Shown here one piece after another: positions 1-6,811 of a stretch of 17,933 nt of DNA. The notes beneath the pieces are model-generated. The model worked only from the letters and a program-made list of their open reading frames with translations, made no database searches and was not told where the DNA came from. How positions within the stretch are numbered: the stretch's first letter is position 1; every line of letters begins with the position of its first letter. This stretch comes from JBOHHR01 sp050740975 (GTDB lineage Bacteria; Pseudomonadota; Gammaproteobacteria; JBOHHR01): NCBI GenBank assembly GCA_050740975.1, contig JBOIEE010000180.1, positions 1-17,933 on the forward strand. Reading direction: 5' to 3'. Made by a program: the position numbers and the translations under genes.

Positions 1-319
1 TGATCACCTCGGGCATGATGGTGCCGTAATAGCCCATGCCCATCATGGAGATGAACACCCGGTTTCGCTTGCGCATATGGCGCAGATAGGAAAGCACCGC
101 GCGCTCGCTGATGGTGGAGGTCAATTCGAACGGAGTCTCGGACACGATTTTCTCGGGGATGGCCCATCCGATCAGATCCTCAAGCTTTGCCAGCCCCAGG
201 TATCGCACCACATCGGTGATCTGATGCCGATCCGGGCCAATGTGGCGACGGATGAAGTCGCCCCGCATCTCGAGCTCGCCCAAGGACGTGGGCATGATGG
301 GCCTATGTTCCTTTTCCAC
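1..319 (-). CDS. gcvP: Glycine dehydrogenase (decarboxylating), P-protein, N-terminal part
   Basis: This is the 5' end of a leftward gene, cut off by the window edge (about 106 codons visible). The reverse strand translates to a protein containing FIRRHIGPD near residue 22 and GMGYYGTIMPEVI near the visible end. Both are hallmark N-terminal blocks of the PLP-dependent P-protein of the glycine cleavage system, which decarboxylates glycine and passes the aminomethyl group to the H-protein lipoyl arm. The RHIGP block favours the single-chain GcvP over the split GcvPA form. I chose the GTG start at 319-317 because a strong AAAGGAG ribosome-binding site sits 6-7 bases upstream. An ATG eight codons inside (295-293) is the alternative. 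No gcvT or gcvH is visible, so the gene may stand alone. The PLP lysine lies outside the window. Confidence 0.93.
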   Translation of the reverse strand, partial: MEKEHRPIMPTSLGELEMRGDFIRRHIGPDRHQITDVVRYLGLAKLEDLIGWAIPEKIVSETPFELTSTISERAVLSYLRHMRKRNRVFISMMGMGYYGTIMPEVI

Positions 320-638
320 GTGTTTCTCCTTTGTCGGTGGTAGAGACCGGCGCTCAGCCAACTCCTTCGTCACTTATAGCGATACGTTCGATCGTTCGAA
401 TACACACCAAAACTGTAGCCGCTCGATGGAGGAGCCGGTTAGAGCCTCGTCATCCTCGATCGCGCTTGTAGAGAGCTCAGCTTCATGCCGAGGAATCCTC
501 CCATCCTGCCCCAGGCCCACCGGTTGCGGTTAGCGCCGCGCTCGTTGCGACGGATCCAAACCGCAAGGCGTAGTCTTCTAAACTCGGGCTATCGGGTTAT
601 AATTCCAATTCCGCGACAAACTAATTTTAAGCGATCCC
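320..638. other. Divergent intergenic region between gcvP and fdxA
   Basis: This 319-base stretch separates two divergent genes and must carry both promoters. No convincing protein is encoded: open frames here lack recognisable composition or a good ribosome-binding site. On the reverse strand a TATAAG box (378-373) is a possible gcvP -10 element, but no good -35 accompanies it. Two GTTCGA copies lie nearby (385-399) and could be part of an operator. I looked for a glycine riboswitch ahead of gcvP and did not find a convincing one. Confidence 0.5.
575..603 (+). promoter_or_regulatory. Possible sigma-70 promoter of fdxA
   Basis: A perfect TATAAT hexamer at 598-603 lies 35 bases before the fdxA start codon, at a sensible distance for a -10 box with a short leader. 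The -35 region (about 575-581, CTTCTAA) is a weak match. The call therefore rests mainly on the -10 box and its position. Confidence 0.35.
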
Positions 639-962
639 ATGACATTCGTAGTAACCGAATCGTGCATCAAGTGCAAATACACTGATTGCGTTGAAGTTTG
701 CCCCGTCGATTGTTTCCACGAAGGGCCTAATATGCTGGTCATCGACCCGGATGAATGTATAGACTGCACGCTTTGCGAGCCGGAGTGCCCCGTGGAGGCG
801 ATAAAGTCCGAAGACGACCTTACGGATAAGGATCAAAAGTACCTCGAATTAAACGCAGAGCTTGCGAAAGAATGGCCCGTCATCAACCACCTCAAAGAGG
901 CTCCTCCCGATGCGGATCAGTGGAAAGACGTGAAAGACAAATTGCACCTGCTTGAGCGCTAA
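639..962 (+). CDS. fdxA: 7Fe (3Fe-4S/4Fe-4S) ferredoxin, FdxA/FdI type
   Basis: A small 107-residue electron carrier. The nine cysteines match the Azotobacter ferredoxin I layout almost exactly: C9, C12, C17, C21 and C25 in the first half (CxxCxxxxCxxxCPxxC) and C40, C43, C46 and C50 in the second (CxxCxxCxxxCP). FdI-type proteins use these to bind one 3Fe-4S and one 4Fe-4S cluster. The acidic C-terminal extension, about residues 55-107, is also typical and distinguishes it from short 2[4Fe-4S] ferredoxins. The protein is cytoplasmic; its redox partner is unknown from sequence. The ATG is preceded by only a weak AAG-type ribosome-binding site. A TATAAT box lies 35 bases upstream, and the gene appears to be monocistronic. 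Confidence 0.93.
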   Translation: MTFVVTESCIKCKYTDCVEVCPVDCFHEGPNMLVIDPDECIDCTLCEPECPVEAIKSEDDLTDKDQKYLELNAELAKEWPVINHLKEAPPDADQWKDVKDKLHLLER

Positions 963-986
963 GGCGCGACGCCCCGCCGCTTTTTT
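963..986 (+). terminator. Possible rho-independent terminator after fdxA
   Basis: Directly after the fdxA stop, GGCG and CGCC can pair around a CGA loop (963-973). A GC-rich spacer and a run of six T (981-986) follow. The stem is only four pairs and the T-run is not immediately adjacent, so this is a weak candidate. Its position right after the gene supports it. Confidence 0.35.
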
Positions 987-1094
987 GCGCAGGTATTTTT
1001 ACCGCATTCAAGCTATATTTTAAGAACGCTCTAGCTTACGCGGCGTTTCTTGCAGGGCAAATGTTGCCGCCCTCTGGGGCGTGCATAGCAGCGG

Positions 1095-1574
1095 ATGGGG
1101 AAAATCATGCAAGCTCTTGCGATCCAAGTATTAGCCTCCGGGATAGCACTTGTTTCGGCACTGTGGGTCGCCGATCTTGCTGCGGCGGGAGAAGTTTATA
1201 AATGGGTGGATGAACACGGCAAAGTTCATTACGGTGACCGCCCTAGGCCAGGCGCCCAATCCGTGCCCCTCAGGGATGTCCCCGAAGCGACCCCCATGCC
1301 CAGTGAGCGAGTAGAAAAACGCGAGCGGCTGCTGCAAGTACTCAAAGAGCAACGTCAAGAAAAACGGGAAGAAGCCGAGGAACGAAAAAAGAAGAAAGAG
1401 GAGCGAGCGCGCAATTGCAACCTGGCCAAGGATCGACTGCGAAATTATGAACAGGCAGGCACTATCTACGAAATAGACAATGAAGGCAACCGGGTGATCT
1501 ACGATGAGGAAAAGCAAGCGGCGGCCGTCCAAGCAGCGCGGGATGCCGTCAAGCAGTGGTGTGGAAAAGCATGA
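1095..1574 (+). CDS. DUF4124 domain-containing envelope protein
   Basis: A 159-residue exported protein. Residues 1-31 form a signal peptide: a short charged start, a hydrophobic core and an AAA-type cleavage region just before GEVYKWVD. Residues 32-50 (EVYKWVDEHGKVHYGDRP) are the classic DUF4124 motif. A Pro-rich linker follows, then a highly charged Lys/Glu/Arg helix (about 70-106) likely to be a coiled coil. The C-terminal part has two cysteines (C108 and C156) that could form a disulphide in the periplasm. The family is widespread in gammaproteobacteria and its function is unknown. An alternative start at 1107 is attractive, because GGGG of the first codons would then act as ribosome-binding site. 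Confidence 0.82.
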   Translation: MGKIMQALAIQVLASGIALVSALWVADLAAAGEVYKWVDEHGKVHYGDRPRPGAQSVPLRDVPEATPMPSERVEKRERLLQVLKEQRQEKREEAEERKKKKEERARNCNLAKDRLRNYEQAGTIYEIDNEGNRVIYDEEKQAAAVQAARDAVKQWCGKA

Positions 1575-1594
1575 TCCCCCCGACCACCGTGCTT

Positions 1595-1609
1595 TATTTC
1601 AATGAAATA
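1595..1609. repeat. Perfect AT-rich inverted repeat (possible operator)
   Basis: TATTTCA and TGAAATA form 7-base arms around a single central A. It lies in the 199-base gap between the DUF4124 gene and the PP2C gene, about 165 bases before the PP2C start. An AT-rich tract (ACTATATAAAT, about 1616-1626) follows and may hold a promoter. There is no T-run, so it looks more like an operator than a terminator. Its function is inferred only from symmetry. Confidence 0.3.
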
Positions 1610-1773
1610 CAATCTACTATATAAATGAGCCAGCGGCGACAAATGTATAGCGGTAATAGGCCTAGTATACGGAGCGCAGAGGGAGAATCCGGATTTCGAA
1701 GGCAACACGCCCCTGTCCCCAGGGAGAGCGCTGCGTCGCTATCAGGTCCTCAGCATAATTCATTTATAAGATC

Positions 1774-2583
1774 ATGGACTTATCCGGAAAGCTCGAGTTA
1801 GTGAACGTCTCTGACGTGGGGCGGCGCCGGCCACATAATGAGGATTGCTGCGCGGCCAATGCCCGGATTGGGTTAGCGGTGGTCGCCGACGGAATGGGTG
1901 GCTACAAGGCCGGGGAGGTCGCGAGCGCAATCGCAGTTTCCTCCATCGTAGAACAGGTAAGAGCAGGACTGGCCGACTTGCCTCCCGGGGAATACGACGA
2001 TGCGACGGGCTACGCCAAGGAATCCCTGGTGGTGCAAGAGGCCATCGCGAAGGCAAACACAACGATCTACGAGGTGGCTCAGCGCGATCCCCGCTGTGAA
2101 GGCATGGGAACGACGGTCGTGCTTTCATTGTTTTACGATGACCGAGTCACCATCGCACACGTGGGTGATTCACGCCTATACCGCCTGCGAACCGACCATT
2201 TTGAACAGCTCACTGTTGACCATTCCTTGGTTCAAGAGATCGTAAAGCGGGGATTGCTTACTCCGGAGGAAGCCTTGACCCATACTCCGAAAAACCTTCT
2301 TACTAAGGCCCTGGGAATCGAGGCGAGCGTCCAGGCCGATGTATTGGAGGATATCGTTTTACCGGGAGACCTTTATCTGATGTGTACGGACGGCCTTAAT
2401 GACATGATGGGTGACCAGGAAATTTACTTAATTCTCCAGGAATATGGTGCTAATCTTGTAAAAGCGGCTGAAGAACTCGTGGATAAGGCCAACGCGGCCG
2501 GTGGGCACGATAATGTGTCGGTATTACTCGCTCGACCTACGGAACAGTTTTCCGCTCGATCGGGCTGGTACGAAATCTTCTGA
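1774..2583 (+). CDS. PP2C-family serine/threonine protein phosphatase
   Basis: A 269-residue cytoplasmic metal-dependent phosphatase of the bacterial Stp/PrpC type. The family motifs are present in order: NED at 22-24, DGMGG at 39-43 (metal-binding Asp39), MGTT at 111-114, HVGDSRLYR at 129-137, DHS at 149-151, CTDGL at 204-208 and GGHDN at 243-247 (metal-binding Asp246). It is a single-domain enzyme of normal length without a membrane segment. It removes phosphate from Ser/Thr residues, normally opposing a Hanks-type kinase. The FHA gene 155 bases downstream is the likely functional partner, since PP2C, FHA and kinase genes often travel together. No kinase lies in the window. The start has a poor ribosome-binding site. 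Confidence 0.93.
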   Translation: MDLSGKLELVNVSDVGRRRPHNEDCCAANARIGLAVVADGMGGYKAGEVASAIAVSSIVEQVRAGLADLPPGEYDDATGYAKESLVVQEAIAKANTTIYEVAQRDPRCEGMGTTVVLSLFYDDRVTIAHVGDSRLYRLRTDHFEQLTVDHSLVQEIVKRGLLTPEEALTHTPKNLLTKALGIEASVQADVLEDIVLPGDLYLMCTDGLNDMMGDQEIYLILQEYGANLVKAAEELVDKANAAGGHDNVSVLLARPTEQFSARSGWYEIF

Positions 2584-2599
2584 TTTTAAGGAAACCCTG

Positions 2600-2713
2600 A
2601 TGAAGCTCAGAGTACTTCGGTGCCACAGGAAACGTCTCGAGTATGGGAAATGGAGCAGGCAAAAACCGCGCTTTTTGCTTTACGACTCTAAAAAATCCCA
2701 AGGATGGAGTTAA
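2600..2713 (+). CDS. Possible small basic protein between PP2C and FHA genes
   Basis: A 37-codon open frame (starts MKLRVLRCHRKRL) with a good AAGGA ribosome-binding site seven bases before its ATG. The product would be strongly basic with no hydrophobic segment. I do not recognise it. A hairpin lies inside it at 2659-2678, which may instead mean the region is just a leader or an attenuator-like spacer. Coding is unproven. Confidence 0.22.
   Translation: MKLRVLRCHRKRLEYGKWSRQKPRFLLYDSKKSQGWS
2659..2678 (+). terminator. Hairpin with A5/T5 stem between PP2C and FHA genes
   Basis: GCAAAAA (2659-2665) and TTTTTGC (2672-2678) are perfect complements around CCGCGC. The A-tract/T-tract shape resembles a weak, possibly bidirectional intrinsic terminator or a processing site. 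It could reduce read-through from the phosphatase gene into the FHA gene. Stem stability is modest. Confidence 0.3.
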
Positions 2714-2738
2714 CATTAACCTCGGATAGGACCGAACG

Positions 2739-3452
2739 ATGGGCAAATTAGTGCTTAGTATGAACGGTGCCGTTCAAGGCGAATATAAGCTGGACAAAGA
2801 GCGCGTTTTCATCGGTCGAAAACCAGAGAACGAGATCCAGGTCGACAACTTGGCTGTCAGTGGCAAACACGCCCTAATCGTGACCATCCTGGACGACTCC
2901 TTTTTAGAAGATCTCGGAAGCACCAATGGGACTTATGTCAACGGCAAGCTTATCCGGAAAAAACACGCGCTGAGCAACGGCGACGTGGTCGGAATAGGAA
3001 AACATGAGCTGAGTTATATCAACGAACATGCCACCGCTGACGACGAAGAGTTCGAGAAAACCATGATCGTCAAGCCCGGCAGCGCGACCGCGGCGGCGGC
3101 TATAGCCGAAGCGGCGGAGAAGGCGGTCAAAGAGATCGCGCCGGGGCTACAAGCGGCCACCGTTTCCGCCATGCCGCTGGGTAAAATACACGTACTGAAC
3201 GGCCCCGTGGCGGGAAAAGAACTGGCGCTGACCAAGGCGCTGATCACCTTAGGCCGGCCGGGGGCCCAGGTGGCCGTGATCTCACGCCGTCCACAGGGTT
3301 ATTTTTTAACCCATATCGAAGGCAAAAACGATTACGGCCCGCTCTATCCCATCGTCAATGGTGAACCGATTGGCCCTAGGGCTTTTAGCTTGCAAGATCG
3401 GGATATCGTCGAGATCGCAGGGATCAAGATGGAGTTTACGCTCAACGAGTGA
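2739..3452 (+). CDS. Two-FHA-domain protein (phosphothreonine reader)
   Basis: A 237-residue cytoplasmic protein. FHA1 spans about residues 20-95 and keeps the phosphothreonine-binding residues: G26-R27, S41 and H44, S61-T62-N63-G64-T65 and N68-G69. A linker with an Ala-rich helix (about 115-145) follows. A second FHA-like fold spans about 150-237; it keeps GR (172-173) and NG (207-208) but lacks the Ser/His and STNGT signatures, so it probably does not bind phosphate. The linker begins with DDEEFEKTMIV. Thr108 in this acidic setting might be a kinase target, although that is speculation. The AGGA ribosome-binding site supports the ATG. Its partner is probably the upstream PP2C phosphatase. 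This is the last gene before the accessory island. Confidence 0.9.
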   Translation: MGKLVLSMNGAVQGEYKLDKERVFIGRKPENEIQVDNLAVSGKHALIVTILDDSFLEDLGSTNGTYVNGKLIRKKHALSNGDVVGIGKHELSYINEHATADDEEFEKTMIVKPGSATAAAAIAEAAEKAVKEIAPGLQAATVSAMPLGKIHVLNGPVAGKELALTKALITLGRPGAQVAVISRRPQGYFLTHIEGKNDYGPLYPIVNGEPIGPRAFSLQDRDIVEIAGIKMEFTLNE

Positions 3453-3489
3453 TGCGCATCTCGACCCCGCAGTAGCGGCCTCGATCAGA

Positions 3490-3824
3490 ATCTGGTTTTT
3501 CCTGCAGGTCTGGCGGCCTGTCAGCACGCCGAGCCTGCTGGCGGCGACGCTCAGCAAGGCGCGTTATTGGCTCCGGTACAAGGACACCGTGCTCAACGCC
3601 CGCCAGCGCAAGGCGCTCAACAAGCTCCTGGACGCCGGACCCGATGGCTTCGAGAGCGGCATGACGACTCGCAAGTACGGTTCCATCAACTCGGTGTCGC
3701 GCGTGACCGCTTACCGCGAGCTGGCCATCTGGTGGAGAAGGGCTGCCTCGTTCCGCTGGCCTCAGCGGGGCGGAGTTCCGGCTACACAATTCCCTGGCAA
3801 CACCTCGCACCGAAGGTTGTTTGA
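3490..3824 (+). pseudogene. Decayed 3' remnant of a Fic-family gene
   Basis: Only the C-terminal third of a Fic-family protein (the type with a winged-helix C-terminus) is left. In one frame it reads LAATLSKARYW, LNARQRKALNKLLD and GFESGMTTRKYGSI. It then continues in another frame as LVEKGCLVPL and GRSSGYTIPW, to a TGA at 3822-3824. The switch near 3731 fits loss of one base (GCC-ATCTG where GCC-GATCTG is expected). Two further frame changes look likely near 3507 and 3534, where CQHAE appears in a different frame from its neighbours. The Fic catalytic motif (HPFxxGNG) is absent, because the FHA gene ends immediately upstream. Fic toxins/AMP transferases often accompany restriction-like loci. 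This one cannot be functional and marks the island edge. Confidence 0.8.
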
Positions 3825-3923
3825 TCCGTCGATGTATGCGGGCGTATAAGCATTGGCTTTTGGGTGATACCATCGGCGCCACACCGCCCAGACGAAGTAA
3901 ACGGCATAAAGGGCGGTTCGAAA
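3825..3923 (+). promoter_or_regulatory. Leader region of the island operon
   Basis: These 99 bases lie between the Fic remnant and the helicase start and are the obvious place for an operon promoter, unless transcription enters from upstream. No clear -35/-10 pair is visible. A GTG at 3864 would extend the helicase by 20 codons, but the extension has no family-like content. AAAGGGCGG (3909-3917) ahead of the ATG at 3924 is a better translation signal. Confidence 0.3.
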
Positions 3924-6783
3924 ATGGACGCCCTGACTGACTACCACGCGAAATACTTCGCCTATGAACTGACCAAGCGCTGCCCGCCCGACAGCGTCGA
4001 GAAGCTCGCCATCGCGCTCGTGGATACGCAAGTGGACCTCAATCCGCACCAGGTCGAGGCTGCCCTCTTTGCCTTCCGCTCACCGCTGTCAAAGGGCGCG
4101 CTCCTGGCCGACGAAGTCGGCCTTGGCAAGACCATCGAAGCAGGACTGGTGATCTCCCAGAATTGGGCGGAACGCAAGCGCCGCATCCTCGTCATCACGC
4201 CATCCAATCTGCGCAAACAGTGGCACCAGGAGCTGAGCGAAAAGTTCTTCCTGCCCTGCCAGATTCTCGAATCGCGCTCATACAACGCCGCCATTAAGCA
4301 GGGAGACTTCCGTCCCTTCCAGCCGCAAGACCATATTGTCATCTGCTCGTACCAATTCACGCGCAGCAAGGCTGCGGATGTGCACGCCACGCCCTGGGAC
4401 CTGGTTGTCGTTTGATGAAGCGCACCGGCTGCGCAATGTCTACAAGCCGGCCAACGTCATCGCCAACACGCTGAAGCAGGCGCTCGCCGACAAGCGCAAG
4501 CTGCTGCTGACCGCGACCCCGCTCCAGAATTCATTGCTGGAGCTGTACGGCCTGGTCAGCGTCATAGACGATCACACCTTCGGCGACCTCAAGAGCTTTC
4601 GTGAGCAGTTCGCCAACCTGAGCGACGACCGCGCATTCGCGGCCCTCAAGGCCCGCCTGCGGCCGGTTTGCCATCGCACGCTGCGGCGGCAAGTCACGGC
4701 CTACGTTCGCTACACCAAGCGCCTGCCGCTGGTCGAGCCGTTCACGCCGGAGGAGAGCGAGGATCGACTTTACAACCTCGTCTCCGAATATCTTCAGCGG
4801 GATAACCTCCATGCACTTCCTGCGAGCCAGCGTTCCCTGATCACTCTGGTGCTGCGCAAGCTGCTGGCATCGTCCACGTTCGCCATTGCCAGCGCTTTGG
4901 ATTCGATGGCCCGGCGGCTCCGCAAACGACTGCTGCGTGAAACGCCACCGCCGCTCGAAGACGAGCTGACGGAAGACTACGAGGCCCTCGACGAGACAGC
5001 GGACGAGTGGGGCGACGACACGTCCACCGAACCGCTGTCGGAAGCGGACCGTAAGGCCCTGGAACAGGAAATCGCAGACCTTGAGCGGTTCCGCGAGCTG
5101 GCGAGCTCTATCACGCATAACGCCAAGGGCAAGGCATTACGGAAAGCCCTGGATGTAGCCCTGGTCAAAGCTGCCAAACTTGGTGCCGCGCAGAAAGCCA
5201 TCATCTTCACCGAATCGCGCCGCACGCAGGAGTACCTGCTGCGCGTGCTCGCCGACAGCCCCTGGAAGGACGGCATTGTCCTCTTCAACGGCTCGAACAC
5301 CGACGAGCGGTCGCGCCAGATTTATGCGGATTGGGTACAGCGCCACGCGGGCACCGACCGCATCACCGGCTCCCGTACGGCGGACATGCGATCCGCCCTG
5401 GTGGACTACTTCCGTGAGCAGGGCCGCATCATGATTGCCACGGAGGCGGGCGCCGAAGGTATCAACCTCCAATTCTGTTCCCTGGTCGTGAACTATGACC
5501 TGCCCTGGAACCCGCAGCGGATCGAGCAGCGCATTGGCCGCTGCCACCGCTACGGTCAGCAGCATGATGTTGTGGTCGTCAATTTCCTGAATCGCAACAA
5601 CGCCGCCGATCAGCGCGTCTTTCAACTATTGTCCGAAAAGTTTCGATTGTTCGAGGGTGTGTTCGGCGCGAGCGATGAGGTCCTGGGCGCGATTGAATCC
5701 GGCGTGGACTTCGAGAAGCGCATTGCCGACATCTATCAGCGGTGTCGCACGTCGGAGGAAATCCAGGCGGCGTTTGATCAGCTTCAGCTCGAACTGAGCC
5801 TCGAAATCAACGAAGCCATGACGCGCACGCGCCAGCAGTTGCTGGAGCATTTCGACGATGAAGTCCGCGAGAAGCTCCGCATTCAGGACGAAGCGTCAAA
5901 AACCTACCTCGGGCGGTTTGAGCGCCTGCTGATGCAGCTCACTCGCCACGAGTTGGGCACGAATGCCGAGTTTGTCAGTGCCTCCTCTTTCAAACTGAAT
6001 AGTTGCCCCTTCGCGGGTGACATCCCGTTGGGGCTGTACGAACTGCCGCGCCGGTCTGGAGAGGCGCATCTCTACCGAATGGCCCATCCGCTGGCCGATG
6101 CGGTACTCAGGCAGGCAAAGGGACATGAACTGCCACCCGCCGAAATTCATCTTGACTACGCCAAGCACGACGGCAAGGTTTCCGCGCTGGAACCATTGCG
6201 TGGCAAGTCGGGGTGGCTCGCCGTGTCGTTGTCCACCGTGGAAGCGTTGAAGCAGGCTGAAGATCATCTGATCTTCGCGGCCGTTACCGATGATGGCGGC
6301 GCTGTAGACGAAGACGTGGCGAGCCGGTTCCTCTCGCTGCCCGGCCGGGTGGTAGATGTTCCAATTACGGAAAGTCCGACTGCGAGCGCAGCTCTTGATA
6401 TGGCAGCCGCCCGTCGTCAAAAGGCCATCCAGCGACAGATCACTGAACGCAACGCGCGCATTTTTGAAACCGAGGCTGAGAAGCTGGAGGGCTGGGCAGA
6501 GGATTTGAAGCTGGGCTTGGAGCGCGAGATCAAAGAACTGGACCGCCAGATCAAGGAGGCCCGGCGCGCGACGACGGCGGCCCCAACTCTGGAGGAAAAG
6601 GTGAACGGCCAAAAACAGATCAGGGGCTTGGAATCGAAGCGCGCCGAAAAGCGCCGGTCACTATTCGACGCTCAGGATCAGGTCGACAAGCAGCGCGATG
6701 AAATGATCAGCAAGATCGAGGGCATGCTTGCCCAAGGGGCGCGTGCAGAGCGTCTGATGTTGATCCGGTGGCGTCTCCTCTGA
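3924..6783 (+). pseudogene. SNF2/RapA-like DEAD/DEAH helicase, frameshifted at the DEAH box
   Basis: If one extra base is ignored, this encodes about 952 residues of an SNF2-family ATPase similar to helicases of restriction-like defence loci. Motif I is DEVGLGKT (63-70), motif II DEAH (164-167), and motif III LTATP (195-199). The second RecA lobe contains IIFTESRRT (about 426), ATEAGAEGINLQ (about 505) and QRIGRCHR (535-542). A long charged coiled coil follows. After GACCTGGTTGTC the sequence has GTTTGATGAA where GTTGATGAA is expected. This extra T in the run at 4411-4413 stops the first frame at 4415 (163 residues) and places the rest in another frame, open to 6783. No good internal start lies just after the break. 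Everything else looks intact, so the lesion is recent or a sequencing error. The start at 3924 is preferred over GTG 3864. The DUF2130 gene follows after 28 bases. Confidence 0.88.
6691..6720 (+). repeat. 30-bp direct repeat, copy 1 (helicase 3' end)
   Basis: These 30 bases encode QRDEMISKIE near the helicase C-terminus. The second copy, at 8390-8419, matches at 29 of 30 positions (one C/A difference at the sixth base). Similarity downstream of the repeat persists at protein level but is weak in DNA. Confidence 0.9.
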
Positions 6784-6811
6784 CGCCGCCGCATGAATCG
6801 AGGAGGACTCC

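Noticed and set aside
320..560. Possible glycine riboswitch ahead of gcvP (reverse strand has a CGAAGGAG-like stretch)
   Set aside because: The surrounding paired elements and the second conserved block of a glycine aptamer could not be found. The AAAGGAG near the start codon is simply the ribosome-binding site.
485..685. 66-codon ORF upstream of and overlapping fdxA
   Set aside because: It runs through the putative fdxA promoter and into the gene in another frame, with no ribosome-binding site or recognisable composition.
1056..1068. GGCAA-ATG-TTGCC hairpin before the DUF4124 gene as a terminator
   Set aside because: The stem is only five pairs, there is no T-run after it, and it lies immediately upstream of a start rather than after a gene.
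1131..1532. 133-codon reverse-strand ORF opposite the DUF4124 gene
   Set aside because: It is the antisense shadow of the Lys/Glu-rich coiled coil (hence Phe/Leu-rich), with no ribosome-binding site or family motif.
3358..3849. 163-codon open frame running from inside the FHA gene
   Set aside because: Its first third is the FHA gene in the wrong frame. Only its middle resembles a Fic C-terminus, which then leaves the frame near 3731, so it is a remnant rather than an intact gene.
3924..4415. A separate intact 163-residue protein
   Set aside because: It ends one residue before the DEAH box and the next frame continues the same helicase, so it is the front part of a frameshifted gene.
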